Of a stretch of 64,000 bases of DNA, positions 34,416 through 44,705 are shown piece after piece. The DNA is from Bacteroidaceae bacterium (GTDB lineage Bacteria; Bacteroidota; Bacteroidia; Bacteroidales; Bacteroidaceae). Positions within the stretch are counted from its first letter, which is position 1, and every line of letters starts with the position of its first letter. The DNA is taken from NCBI GenBank assembly GCA_017445925.1, contig JAFSRW010000051.1, positions 1 through 64,000 on the forward strand, read 5' to 3'. The position numbers and the translations under genes were made by a program. The notes under the pieces were generated by a model that saw nothing but the letters and a program-made list of their open reading frames with translations, did not search any database and was not told the origin of the DNA.

Positions 34416-36131
34416 TCACCATCCTTCGTTTTGTGTAAGGTTGGGATTCTTCTTTCGTTCTGACTGTGGTATGGGATAGAGATAGTACTTATCATCCCAC
34501 TCGCGTGTATTGGTAGAACGGGTGAGCATCAAACTGTTGCTGATATTTGCCACCTGGACATTCTTGAAATACTGTAGTCCCTTCTTCCAGCGTCGTACAT
34601 CCCAGAAACGATGGTTCTCGAATGCCAATTCTACAAGGCGCTCACGCTCATAACGCGCTACCCATGCATCGCCTTCCTCGGTGAATTTCGGCATTTGGAT
34701 ATCTGAGCGGTTACGCAAGACATTGATAGCCTCGTTGGCTGACATTCCATAGGTGCGGTCGTTGGCACTGCCTGTAGCATTAAACACCGCCTCAGCATAG
34801 TCAAGATAGAACTCTCCCAAACGGAAGATTATCCATGTGTGACGACGACGGGTCTGGTTGTCAGCTGTAGTGACACAAGCTCCATCAACGTACTTGCGGA
34901 GATAGTAGCCAGTGGAGGTGGCTCCATATTTAGGAGCTGCATTGAATCCGCCCGCGAATGTTTCGATAACCTTCTTCTGCGCACCGTTGGTGGGCCATTC
35001 ATCGCCATTCTTTATCACAGTAAGTGCAAAACGTGGATCAAGGCCTTCGTATGGATCGTTAGTATTGAGGTTGATGTCACCGGGATAACGATGGGCAAAG
35101 GTCTCACCATTGTCCTGGTACTCATACTGGTCAACCAAACTCTGGGAAGGGCAGTTACCTGACGATCCGTTCTCAACACCAATGGGATAGTTTGCCATCT
35201 CAAAGGTATTGCTCTCGCCACGTCCGATACCGAAAATCAGTTCAGGATTCTGAAATGCATCGTGTCCCCATAATGAGCCGTAAGAGCTGAGCTTCAGTTC
35301 CCACGTGGATGCATTATCGAGAATATACTTACATGCCTCGGCAGCCTTAGCCCACTTGGTCTTGTCGTTAGTTGGATTGTGAAGCGGTGATGCAGCATAG
35401 AGCAACGTGCGGGCCTTGAGGGCAAATGCCGCAAGACGGGTGGCACGTCCAATTTCAGCACCGACTTCGGTAACGTATGTAACAGGCAGATATGGTGCGA
35501 TAGCATCACATTCGTCAACAATAAACTTCACAATCGTATCTGCCTTGGTACGGTGAATGCTGTTAGCCTGCTCATTGGTAAGCGTGGTTGTCACCAGAGG
35601 CACATCACCATACGTCTTGAACAATTCAAAATAGAAGTAGGCTCTAAGGAAGCGCAACTCGTAGGGGAACAGCTCCATTTGAGCTATCCAATTCTCGTAT
35701 TGTCCATTGTACTTCCACTCTGAGATGTCAGTCTGTTCTATCTTCTCCAGATACATGTTGACATCAGCGATGGCTGTATAGGCCCTTGTCCAAGTACCGG
35801 AATAGGGGTTTGCGGGGCTCCAGCTTCCATTGATATAGCCGTTGATTGCACCTGTTTCGAGTGCATACTGAGCTTCATCAGTAGCTCCGGCAAGGAAGGT
35901 GGCACTGTTGGACTCAAACTCATTATTATATACTTGCGCATAGACATCGAACACCAAGTTCTTAATTCCATCGGCGTAATAAGAATAGGTCCACTCCTCA
36001 TCGCGGGTTGTCTCCTCTGTGTATTCAAGATCAGCACAAGAGGTCAGGAACCCACATAGGGAAGCGCAAAACAAGAAGTATGAAGCAAGGAGCATGAGAG
36101 TGGACCTGCTGTTTTTCTGATTGATATTCAT
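34416..36131 (-). CDS. susD: SusD/RagB-family glycan-binding lipoprotein, pair 1
   Basis: 571 residues from the ATG at 36131 (MNINQKNSR); an upstream in-frame start at 36164 would add 11 residues. Lipobox FLTSC with cysteine 32. SusD hallmarks: N-terminal TPR region (AYTAIADVNMYLEKI), the RAYFYFELFKTYGDVPLVT motif, and C-terminal NVLRNRSDIQMP with ERLVELAFENHRFWDVRRW. It caps the SusC transporter encoded just upstream (36175-39018) and presents oligosaccharides to it. Confidence 0.9.
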   Translation of the reverse strand: MNINQKNSRSTLMLLASYFLFCASLCGFLTSCADLEYTEETTRDEEWTYSYYADGIKNLVFDVYAQVYNNEFESNSATFLAGATDEAQYALETGAINGYINGSWSPANPYSGTWTRAYTAIADVNMYLEKIEQTDISEWKYNGQYENWIAQMELFPYELRFLRAYFYFELFKTYGDVPLVTTTLTNEQANSIHRTKADTIVKFIVDECDAIAPYLPVTYVTEVGAEIGRATRLAAFALKARTLLYAASPLHNPTNDKTKWAKAAEACKYILDNASTWELKLSSYGSLWGHDAFQNPELIFGIGRGESNTFEMANYPIGVENGSSGNCPSQSLVDQYEYQDNGETFAHRYPGDINLNTNDPYEGLDPRFALTVIKNGDEWPTNGAQKKVIETFAGGFNAAPKYGATSTGYYLRKYVDGACVTTADNQTRRRHTWIIFRLGEFYLDYAEAVFNATGSANDRTYGMSANEAINVLRNRSDIQMPKFTEEGDAWVARYERERLVELAFENHRFWDVRRWKKGLQYFKNVQVANISNSLMLTRSTNTREWDDKYYLYPIPQSERKKNPNLTQNEGW

Positions 36132-36174
36132 AACCTTTCTTTTTTCAAAATTATTACTTATCATTTATTACTTC

Positions 36175-39018
36175 TTAAAATTGTACAGAAAGACCAATGT
36201 TCACGCCCTTCATCACGGGATAACCTGTGTTGAGATTCTCGCCATCCATCGCGCTGATATTGTCGAAGGAAAGAAGGTTCTGTCCCTGTACAAATACCCT
36301 GGCAGCTGACATTCTCAGAGGCTTAATGACCTTTTCTGGTAATTTATAGTAAAGCTCGATGTCACGCATCTTCAGCCAGTTGACATTACGATACCATATC
36401 GTAGAGTTCTGGGCATTGTTAGCCACATTCTCTGTTGACAGACGCGGATAAAGGGCAGCAGCTCCTGCCATGTCGAAGCAGTTGTTATAGTATTCCTGAG
36501 AGAGGTTACGGTTGTCAGAGAGTGCTCCCCATACACCGTCAACATAGCGCAGGTTCTTCACCTGATGACCAGCACCCTGGAAGGTGGCGTTAAATCCGAA
36601 ACCCTTATACTCCAGTCCAATACTGAAAGCATAGTTCAGTGAGGGGAAGCTGGTACCATAGTCCTGCGCAACAAAGTCGTTCTCGTTGATGACACCATCT
36701 TCGTTGACATCTTTATATTTAATGTCGCCGACTTTCACCTGTCCAAACTGCTGAAGTGGGCTGTTGTCGATTTCATCCTGACTCTGGAAGAAGCCCAAGG
36801 CTATGAGGCCTCGTTCTGCATCGGCAGGCCCACCAACTACAGAAAGATTTGGATAGGCAGGATTCTCAATCCATTCCAGAATCTTGCTCTTCACTGTTGT
36901 GAATGAAGCATTGGCATTTACGTTAAGACCGTTATCAAATGTCTTGGCATAACGCAGTCCTAATTCCAAGCCCATGCTTTCCACACGACCCTTGTCGTCA
37001 TACGAGGATTGGATACCAACTACGTCGGAGTTCAACTGAGCGGCACTAACCAGGATGTTACGACGCTGCTGATAGAACAGGTCGAATGTTACATCGAGCG
37101 ATTTGAACAGTCTCAAGTCGGTACCAAGATTTACCTTATAGGCTTTCTCCTGTGCGAAATCAGAAGTGGGGAACTGAGTCAGGAAGGCACCCCACGAATT
37201 CTGGAAGTTGTTGCCATACCAGAACTGTCCGTGAGAATTACTCCATCTGGCGAGCCAAAGTCCAGCCTCAGGCACATAGTCGGTGTGCTGGATACCGCCT
37301 GAGAAGCGAACCTTACCATAGTTAAGAATATTGCTTTCAGGTTTGTTGGCATAGATATAACCCAAACCTAATGTGGGTGAGAATGCCCATTTAGCAGGAT
37401 AACTGCGATTTGAGCCGTTGGCTGCCAGCACGACATCTGCCATCAATTTGTTGGCGTGGTCGTAGTGCATAGCCAGCTGCCAGTTGGCACGATACCATGT
37501 ATTGTTCCGGCCATCGCGAACCTCTTTCTTCATGTTGTAGTTAGCGTTGGCAGCGATGTTATCACCGTTACTGAACTGGTAGCCATATTTGAATCCAGCA
37601 TTGAAAGTAGCAATACGCCACTGTGACTCAACGTAGTTTTCAAATTTCAACTTATCCTCTTTAGTACCAATGATCGCAGCAGCAAGATAATTATCATAAT
37701 TACTGTAGGGGTCATAGTAGTTCCAACCATACTGATATCCCTTTGAGCGGTTCTCGACGGTGTTGGAGCTATTGTCGTAAGAAGCGCCTATGTAGAATTT
37801 CAGTCCCTTGGTAATGATATCGAGATCCTGCTCCAATGTAATGTTAGCCCAAATCTGGCGCTGATGAGTCTTCATGAAGCCAGTACCTTGCGACTTGGCC
37901 AGCAGGTTGAAATTACCATAGGTCTGACTACCGCCCCATACACTAGGTAGGACCACGTCGGCCCCATCATTCCTGGTAACAGGAGATGTCATAATGGGGT
38001 ATGCCAAAGCGGGTACCTTATACAGATGCCACCAAGCATCGTTTGAGCTTAGGTTAGGCACCCCGTTGGTCTCCATTAGAATACCCAGAATATTTGTACT
38101 TATCCTGGTGGTCTTGCTCACCTCGAAATCGATATTAGCACGGATATTGGCCTTTGAATATTTCAACTGCGAATTCCAGTCACCCTGATTGGGGTTCTTA
38201 TAGAGACCACGGGCATCAGTATAGTCAAGCTGTGTATAATACTGAAGCTTGTCTGTTCCTCCAAAGAACGAAAGGAAAGCATTCGTCTCATGGGCAGTAT
38301 TCTTAAACACTTCCTTCTTCCAATCTACATTAGGATAGACGAAAGGATCGCTATTATCCAAGAATTTCTGCAACTCGACATCGGAATAGGCTTTAGCAAG
38401 ACCATCGTTCAGACGTGCCGTGTTCAGGGCATTGGCATAGTCATAGGCACTCACCATGTCGGCAGTTTTAGGGTCAAACTGGAACTTGTGTGAAACACCT
38501 GCCTTAAAATTGAATTTCGAGTCTTTGTTGCCACGCTTGGTTTTTACCAGCAGCACACCATTGATAGCCTCATGTCCGTAGAGTGCAACGGCAGCAGCAT
38601 CCTTCAGTACTGTAACGCTTTCCACCTCCTCTACGGTAAGACGGTCGATAGGACGTTCCACACCATCGACAAGAATCAAGATATCAGTTTCGCCAGTAGT
38701 CTGGACTCCACGGATGTTAAATGATGCACCACGGCCTTCCTCGCCCTTAAAACCTGTATTTTGGATAGCAGTTAGGCCAAGAAGCTTTCCATAAAGGGCA
38801 TCTGCCAGGCTAATAGCTGAAGTGCGGCGAAGCTCTTCTGCGGTGATAGTAGTTGCTGCCGCCGTAGTGAGAAATTCTGACTGCTCAACGCCATAGCCTA
38901 AATCTACCTTCTGCGACTCTTTGTCGCTCAAAGTTACCTGGGCATTTACCACCATTGGGATACCGCAGAAAACCGCAAAGGCATATTTTGTTATATTTCT
39001 TATTTTCATAATCTTCAA
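36175..39018 (-). CDS. susC: SusC-family TonB-dependent outer-membrane transporter, pair 1
   Basis: 947 residues. Signal peptide ends VVNAQ. The plug domain contains SLADALYGKLLGLTAIQNTG and LILVDGVERP, then a 22-strand beta-barrel of usual size ends NIGLSVQF. It lacks the N-terminal carboxypeptidase-regulatory-like domain that the second SusC in this locus has, hence the shorter length. Imports oligosaccharides with its SusD using TonB energy. The gap to the upstream SusD2 gene is 30 bases of AATTATCAATTG words. Confidence 0.9.
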   Translation of the reverse strand: MKIMKIRNITKYAFAVFCGIPMVVNAQVTLSDKESQKVDLGYGVEQSEFLTTAAATTITAEELRRTSAISLADALYGKLLGLTAIQNTGFKGEEGRGASFNIRGVQTTGETDILILVDGVERPIDRLTVEEVESVTVLKDAAAVALYGHEAINGVLLVKTKRGNKDSKFNFKAGVSHKFQFDPKTADMVSAYDYANALNTARLNDGLAKAYSDVELQKFLDNSDPFVYPNVDWKKEVFKNTAHETNAFLSFFGGTDKLQYYTQLDYTDARGLYKNPNQGDWNSQLKYSKANIRANIDFEVSKTTRISTNILGILMETNGVPNLSSNDAWWHLYKVPALAYPIMTSPVTRNDGADVVLPSVWGGSQTYGNFNLLAKSQGTGFMKTHQRQIWANITLEQDLDIITKGLKFYIGASYDNSSNTVENRSKGYQYGWNYYDPYSNYDNYLAAAIIGTKEDKLKFENYVESQWRIATFNAGFKYGYQFSNGDNIAANANYNMKKEVRDGRNNTWYRANWQLAMHYDHANKLMADVVLAANGSNRSYPAKWAFSPTLGLGYIYANKPESNILNYGKVRFSGGIQHTDYVPEAGLWLARWSNSHGQFWYGNNFQNSWGAFLTQFPTSDFAQEKAYKVNLGTDLRLFKSLDVTFDLFYQQRRNILVSAAQLNSDVVGIQSSYDDKGRVESMGLELGLRYAKTFDNGLNVNANASFTTVKSKILEWIENPAYPNLSVVGGPADAERGLIALGFFQSQDEIDNSPLQQFGQVKVGDIKYKDVNEDGVINENDFVAQDYGTSFPSLNYAFSIGLEYKGFGFNATFQGAGHQVKNLRYVDGVWGALSDNRNLSQEYYNNCFDMAGAAALYPRLSTENVANNAQNSTIWYRNVNWLKMRDIELYYKLPEKVIKPLRMSAARVFVQGQNLLSFDNISAMDGENLNTGYPVMKGVNIGLSVQF

Positions 39019-39048
39019 TTATCAATTGTCAATTATCAATTATACTTA

Positions 39049-41070
39049 TCACCATCCAGGATTCTGTGTAAGTCCATATCCCTTTTGAATCTCTATACGA
39101 GAAACTGGATCAAGATACCATTTGTTTGTCCAGAAGTTCGGCTCCCACCAACGGCGGGCACCATTTACGATCTGAGGCTTCTCATATTCGAACTTAGGCC
39201 AAGGTGTGCCGGCTACCCACGATTGATCACCTTCGGTCAGACGGTTGCCAGCAGCATCCAGACGATAAACCCTGATTTCATGGAGAGGTTTGGTAAAGAG
39301 ATCCTGACGCTTACGACGAATCATATCATATACACGGTCGCCACACTCAGCTCCAATCTCACAGTTGCGTTCACGGAGAATCTCATTAATCAAGTTTTCC
39401 TTGTTAGTTGTCAACTGCAAACCTGGGTTCATTGCCTCAAGGCGTCCCAATCCTACTCTGCTACGTACAATGTGCAGATCATTGAGAGCACCTTGCAAAT
39501 TGCCTGTTTCAGCAAGAGCCTCGGCACGTATCAGATACATTTCTGCCAGACGAATGTATGCTACACCGATATACTCATCATTCATTCTGTTGTCCTGGTA
39601 GTCTAACATCCATTTGAACTTCCTATAGTGGGATGCACAATCATCCGAACCGGCATCTCCGAAGATATCCTTGTTGTAGAACATACCTCCTTGTTCCCAA
39701 GTGTCGGCATAGTTCTTACCGGCATAATCGAATCCAGCAGGTAGCGACTGTCTGGGAACCAACATCGTCTCGTACAAACGTGGGTCGCGATCGGCAAAGA
39801 TATCTATGCCAGTAGGATTCTTACCAGGACCGTAGATTCCCTCGTATGGGAAGTTACGACCATCCTGCATACCAAAGCATTCCATTAACTCGTTTGTGGG
39901 AACGGCACCACCCTGACGATAGCAGTCCAGAGCGAAACCAGCCCATCCCCAGCCCCATGATCTTTGCTGCTCGCCATTCACCACTTGGTCACTCAGGTAC
40001 TGAGTAGGATGAACGTCGAAAATCTTCTCATGGCGTGTTTCATTATTACGATAGCGGTAAGCACGGCGGTAGGCCATACGGTAACCAGCCTCGTCCTGAG
40101 TAGCAGGTTGTATCAATTGGTAGTAGTTCCCGTTGGCTTCATTGTCTGCAAAGAAATCATTGCAATACTGCAAGCAGCGATTCCATAGTGTGGGATCTTC
40201 CTTGCCGAACCATACATGCTCCACATTCTCCAGACCCGTAGGTGTCTTGGTGTACTCCATATAAGGCTTGGAATTATTGAACAACGGCGATGCAGCAAAC
40301 ATCCAGACCTTAGCACGAAGGGCACGGGCCGAGGCTCTGGTAAGACGGCCTGACCACTGGCCAATATCAGCATCGGGAATGTTCCAGATGAATCCGGGTT
40401 CATCAATGGCGCACTGAATCAGTGAGTCTATGAACTCCACGGTCTCCAATGCAGTAGAACGGCCGCTAGTGAAAGCTTCTCCAACTTCATATGCCTTCTT
40501 CACCAAACACAGACCGCCGAAATTGCGGAATGCATCATAGTAACGGCTGGCCATAATCGTGTAAGCCTCACCGCGCAGACGACTCTTTTCACTTTCGCCC
40601 ATGTCTGGTACACGCTGAATGTTCTCTATGAGCTGCCAGCACTTGCGTACTGTCTCATAAATGGACACGCGGCCATCAGCATCATAGTCAGGAGATTTCG
40701 TTGAATAAGAGAATTTACCAACATAGTTACCATTGTCAGTATCTTGGGCATCCTCGGTCAAGCTACCGGGATAGTAGCTCTGCTTGGGACCACCCCAGCT
40801 TACATAGCACTGATAAGAATCGGAAAGAACGTCGATTGGCGCTCCATTCATCATATTTCCTGATGTGTAAGTACAGTACAGTTGCCCGTATGCACTCCAC
40901 AGGAAATTGCGGGTATATTCGGCCTTAGAGAAAACGGTGTCAATGGTTATGTCAACACCAGGGGCTTTCTCTAAGAAGGCATTACCAATAGCGACTTGGT
41001 CAACACATGATGTGAAGATGCCCGTCAACCCTATAGCCAGTATATAAATAAACTTTTTCATATTCTTCAT
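39049..41070 (-). CDS. susD: SusD/RagB-family glycan-binding lipoprotein, pair 2
   Basis: 673 residues, long for the family. Lipobox IFTSC with cysteine 22. SusD features: GEAYTIMASRYYDAFRNFGG, RASARALRAKVWMFAASPLF, LAEMYLIRAEALAETGN and EILRERNCEIGAECGDRVYD. Follows its SusC by 34 bases. Substrate specificity is likely to be xylan or xyloglucan fragments from the linked enzymes. Confidence 0.9.
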   Translation of the reverse strand: MKNMKKFIYILAIGLTGIFTSCVDQVAIGNAFLEKAPGVDITIDTVFSKAEYTRNFLWSAYGQLYCTYTSGNMMNGAPIDVLSDSYQCYVSWGGPKQSYYPGSLTEDAQDTDNGNYVGKFSYSTKSPDYDADGRVSIYETVRKCWQLIENIQRVPDMGESEKSRLRGEAYTIMASRYYDAFRNFGGLCLVKKAYEVGEAFTSGRSTALETVEFIDSLIQCAIDEPGFIWNIPDADIGQWSGRLTRASARALRAKVWMFAASPLFNNSKPYMEYTKTPTGLENVEHVWFGKEDPTLWNRCLQYCNDFFADNEANGNYYQLIQPATQDEAGYRMAYRRAYRYRNNETRHEKIFDVHPTQYLSDQVVNGEQQRSWGWGWAGFALDCYRQGGAVPTNELMECFGMQDGRNFPYEGIYGPGKNPTGIDIFADRDPRLYETMLVPRQSLPAGFDYAGKNYADTWEQGGMFYNKDIFGDAGSDDCASHYRKFKWMLDYQDNRMNDEYIGVAYIRLAEMYLIRAEALAETGNLQGALNDLHIVRSRVGLGRLEAMNPGLQLTTNKENLINEILRERNCEIGAECGDRVYDMIRRKRQDLFTKPLHEIRVYRLDAAGNRLTEGDQSWVAGTPWPKFEYEKPQIVNGARRWWEPNFWTNKWYLDPVSRIEIQKGYGLTQNPGW

Positions 41071-41104
41071 TTTTATAGTGGTAGCAATTAATACACTTTA
41101 AACT

Positions 41105-44100
41105 TTAGAAATTGACTTGCACACCAAAGTTATACACACGTGTCATGGGATAACGCATACCGAACCCATCCTTTCCGTATCCTGGAGCTTCGGGATCGTT
41201 GCCCTTGAAGTTAGCAAATGTCAGCAGGTTCTGACCTGAAACATAGAACCTCACGTAATTGAACAATGGTATCCACTTCGGTTTGTTTATGGTATAACCA
41301 ATCTCTACATTCTTTAAACGCGCATACTTAGCGTCTACAATCCACGCCTGCGAATCACGGTTGTTATGAACGCGGTTCTCAAACGAGATACGCGGCAAGC
41401 AAGCGTTGGGATTGTCCTCCGTCCATGAATTGTCAGCTACCCACTGTGCCAGTGCCGAAGTATTTGTGGATCCGAACTGATCACGGAAATATCCGTTCAG
41501 CACGCGGCTGGTATTAGTGGCACCTACCCAGAGCATTGAGAAATCAAGACCCTTCCAGTTCAGACTGGCATTGACTGACCAGGTAAACTCAGGGTTTTCT
41601 GTATAGCCAAGGGGCTTTTGGTCATTCTGGTCGATTATACCGTCATTATTCAGGTCAACGTATACAGCATCACCGTATTTCAGGTCAATCACCTGATCAG
41701 GCATCGGTTTGTTGTATTTTTCGAAGTAACGTTCCTCTGTACCTTCCTGATAGAACTCAAAGAGGTCATAGCCAAAGCGCTGTCCTACAGGGAGTCCGGT
41801 ACGGCTCAGATAATCGTACATGGGTGGAACCTCCAGCATATCTATCACCTTGTTTCTGGCAAAGGCAATGCTTGGACTGATGCTATATCTGAAATCACCT
41901 ACTTTATCACTCCATTTCAGCGTCAGCTCAAAACCATGATTCTTCACATGGCCCTCGTTGACATAGCCTGAAGGCAGACTGGTTACAGCAGGCAACAGGG
42001 CTGCATTCGAAACCAGAATATCCTTACGGTCTTCCCAGAAGAAGTCAAGGTTCATGCCTAACCTGTCATTGAAGAAATAGGCATCCAAACCGATATTGAA
42101 CTTGGAAGCTGTTTCCCATGTAATGTTCGGGTTACCAGTTGCCAACTCCCTGACAGCCTGCAGCCAGTTGCCGCTCGTACCGAAATTGGCACCACGCATC
42201 TGAGGATTTACTGTCATCGAACCCTGATAGAACTGCCAGGGACCCGGCAGATAGAGGAAACGATTATAGGAACCATTGGCATTGTCGTTACCAACCTTAC
42301 CCCAAGAACCACGAATTTTCAGGAAGCTGATAACATCCTTCACGGGCTCCCAGAACTTTTCGGCCGATGGAATCCAACCCACAGAGACTGATGGGAATAT
42401 ACCATAGCGGTGACCCGGGGCAAAGTTCTCAGATCCATTATAACCTATGTTGAAGTCCAGCATGTAACGTGATAGGTAGTCGTAAGTAACACGACCTACG
42501 AGTCCCACATATCCCGAAGGAATATCTGTGTAGTAAGTGGGATAATATCTCTTCAACTGGTTATAAAGGAACAAAGCACCTACATTGTGATCGCCGAACT
42601 TACGAGCGTAGTTGAAACTTGCCTCTCCATACCAGTTACGAGTTCCCCAGCGACTCTCTTCGTAGGGCAATGGCCACGTAATATTCTCCTTGCGGAGCAC
42701 CTCCTGACCGTCAACGATAGTTGCCACGTATGTGACACCCGTACCGAATCCGTTCTGACGATTCTTTTGTGCCGTATATTCGGAGTTATAAGAACCCTTA
42801 ATTCTGAAATCCAGACCCGGTGTGAGGAAACTCATGTCGAGTTTGTACTGGAGGTCAAGGTTGAGCGTATTAGTGCTTGTCTTCGTATAACCTAAGTCAT
42901 AAAAGTTTGAAAGAGCATCACGGTCGTAAGGACCTACGATGTTGGCATCTGCTACGATATGACGGCCTTGGTCGTCAATGCCGATACCGGCGTATGGAGT
43001 GGCGCCCTGTAAATAGCGGAATAAGAATGACTCTCCACTACCCATCTCCGTACGGTTCCGGACAATGCCTCCCAACGTAAGTGAAAGTTGGCTATACTTG
43101 GATATATCAATATCTAAGTTGGCACGATAGTTGAACCTGTTGAAATGGAAGGTCTCATCGTTATTCAATGAGAAGGTCTTCAAGAGTGAACTCTGATTCA
43201 GGAATCCAGCAGAGATAAAATATCTCACCCTCTCTGAACCACCTTTTACATTCACGTTAACCTGCTCCTGCCATGCAGCCTTCCTCATCAGATAGTCAAT
43301 CCAATTGGTATTGGGGAATGTAACAGGCATGTCACCTGTACGGAAATGCTCCATGACATCCTGGTTGAATCTGATACCAGTGTTAGCGTATGGCGTATAG
43401 TCAGAAATATTGGCAGTACCAGGCCACTGATCCACTGGCAAAGCATCTGTGATAGCAGCATAGTTCCACATCTTTCCGTATGTATAGGAATCAGCGAAGT
43501 CAACGAATTTAGAAACCTGCTGTACGGCTGCGCTTGCGGAAACAGAAACAGAGGCCTTGCCAGTCTCACCACGTTTTGTGGTAACAAGGATTACACCATT
43601 GGCACCTCGTACACCGAACACAGCTGTTGCCGAAGCATCTTTCAGAATGGAGATATCCTGAATTTCGTTGGGGTCGAGCTGCGAGAAAGGACGCTCAACA
43701 CCATCCACGAGTACCAGCGGTTCGGCACTGTTCAGGGTACCAATACCACGTACACGGATAGTAGGTTCATCGTCACCAGGCATACCTGAAGGCTGTACCA
43801 CAGAAATTCCCGGCAGTTTTCCTTGCAAGGCATTTGCCACGTTAGCCACAGGCTGCTTTAACAGCTCCTCTCCTCCCACGGCAGAAACTGCACCAGTAAG
43901 AGTCAGCTTCTTCTGTTGTCCGTAAGCGATTACCACGACCTCATCCATGATTTTCTGATCAGGTTGCAGACTAATGATTAAAGGTTTCCCATCAACCTTG
44001 TGTGTCTGCGTCTGGTAACCCATGTAGGAGATCTCCAGAGTTGCACCACGTTCTACCGACTGAAGGACAAAGTGGCCGTTGAGATCCGTGAGGGTACCCG

Positions 44101-44260
44101 CTCCACCGGGGCGCACCTTAACAGTCGCTCCGATAAGGGGTTCTCCCAGCTCGTCTTTCACTGTTCCCTCCACTGTTGAACTTTGGGCAAACACGACATT
44201 AGGTAGCAGGAATAAAATAACCAGCATACCTAACAAATAACTTTTCGTTGTCTTCTTCAT
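41105..44260 (-). CDS. susC: SusC-family TonB-dependent outer-membrane transporter, pair 2, first gene of the locus
   Basis: 1051 residues from the ATG at 44260 (MKKTTKSYLLG); a start at 44311 would place extra residues before the signal peptide. Order: signal peptide to VVFAQ, carboxypeptidase-regulatory-like domain (about 30-105, GTVKDELGEPLIGATVKV), TonB box region DEVVVIAYGQQKK, plug (NVANALQGKLPGISV, LVLVDGVERP), and a barrel ending NFGVQVNF. A promoter at 44397-44404 suggests this is where the leftward SusCDCD-SGBP transcript begins. Confidence 0.92.
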   Translation of the reverse strand: MKKTTKSYLLGMLVILFLLPNVVFAQSSTVEGTVKDELGEPLIGATVKVRPGGAGTLTDLNGHFVLQSVERGATLEISYMGYQTQTHKVDGKPLIISLQPDQKIMDEVVVIAYGQQKKLTLTGAVSAVGGEELLKQPVANVANALQGKLPGISVVQPSGMPGDDEPTIRVRGIGTLNSAEPLVLVDGVERPFSQLDPNEIQDISILKDASATAVFGVRGANGVILVTTKRGETGKASVSVSASAAVQQVSKFVDFADSYTYGKMWNYAAITDALPVDQWPGTANISDYTPYANTGIRFNQDVMEHFRTGDMPVTFPNTNWIDYLMRKAAWQEQVNVNVKGGSERVRYFISAGFLNQSSLLKTFSLNNDETFHFNRFNYRANLDIDISKYSQLSLTLGGIVRNRTEMGSGESFLFRYLQGATPYAGIGIDDQGRHIVADANIVGPYDRDALSNFYDLGYTKTSTNTLNLDLQYKLDMSFLTPGLDFRIKGSYNSEYTAQKNRQNGFGTGVTYVATIVDGQEVLRKENITWPLPYEESRWGTRNWYGEASFNYARKFGDHNVGALFLYNQLKRYYPTYYTDIPSGYVGLVGRVTYDYLSRYMLDFNIGYNGSENFAPGHRYGIFPSVSVGWIPSAEKFWEPVKDVISFLKIRGSWGKVGNDNANGSYNRFLYLPGPWQFYQGSMTVNPQMRGANFGTSGNWLQAVRELATGNPNITWETASKFNIGLDAYFFNDRLGMNLDFFWEDRKDILVSNAALLPAVTSLPSGYVNEGHVKNHGFELTLKWSDKVGDFRYSISPSIAFARNKVIDMLEVPPMYDYLSRTGLPVGQRFGYDLFEFYQEGTEERYFEKYNKPMPDQVIDLKYGDAVYVDLNNDGIIDQNDQKPLGYTENPEFTWSVNASLNWKGLDFSMLWVGATNTSRVLNGYFRDQFGSTNTSALAQWVADNSWTEDNPNACLPRISFENRVHNNRDSQAWIVDAKYARLKNVEIGYTINKPKWIPLFNYVRFYVSGQNLLTFANFKGNDPEAPGYGKDGFGMRYPMTRVYNFGVQVNF

Positions 44261-44396
44261 CTGATCATGTTTTAATTTGGTATAGTTAAACAATGGGTTA
44301 AATTTTATCAATTGAATACTTCACAAAATCCGTTTATACATATTTTATTTAATACCATAATTAGGCATTTTTGAACAATTTTTAGGTCTTCCCATG

Positions 44397-44404
44397 CAAA
44401 GTTA
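44397..44404 (-). promoter_or_regulatory. -7 element TAACTTTG of the susC operon
   Basis: Minus-strand TAACTTTG; leader of about 130 nt before the ATG at 44260. No matching TTTG at -33, which fits a promoter that needs an activator. No hybrid two-component or other regulator gene is present in the window. Confidence 0.5.
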
Positions 44405-44477
44405 AGTTTTTTTTTAAAACAACAATGTTTTTTTTACTTTTTTTTTCATTAAAAATGTTTCCATGACAAATTTTAGG

Positions 44478-44600
44478 GCTTATGAGGCTTATGGGGCCCA
44501 TGGGACTTATGGGGCCTATAGGGCTTATGGGGCTTATGGGATGAGCCAATAGCCAACGGCCAACAGCCAAAGTTCTTAATCGGTTAGCGGTTAGAGAGAC
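44478..44600. repeat. CTTATGGGG and GCCAATAGCCAA word repeats
   Basis: GGGCTTATGAGGCTTATGGGG-type words in tandem, then AGCCAATAGCCAACGGCCAAC. Same words at 56360-56426 and 60680-60800. No gene. Confidence 0.75.
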
Positions 44601-44660
44601 TTTCTGGTCAGAAAAGAAAATAAAAAGTGGTTATTTAGCTACTCATTCAAAAATTTTATC

Positions 44661-44668
44661 TACCTTTG
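44661..44668 (+). promoter_or_regulatory. -7 element TACCTTTG of glyS
   Basis: TACCTTTG lies 37 bases upstream of the glycyl-tRNA synthetase ATG; leader about 30 nt. Confidence 0.55.
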
Positions 44669-44705
44669 CATGCGAAATCAAAAATAACAAAGGAAAAGAA
44701 TTATT

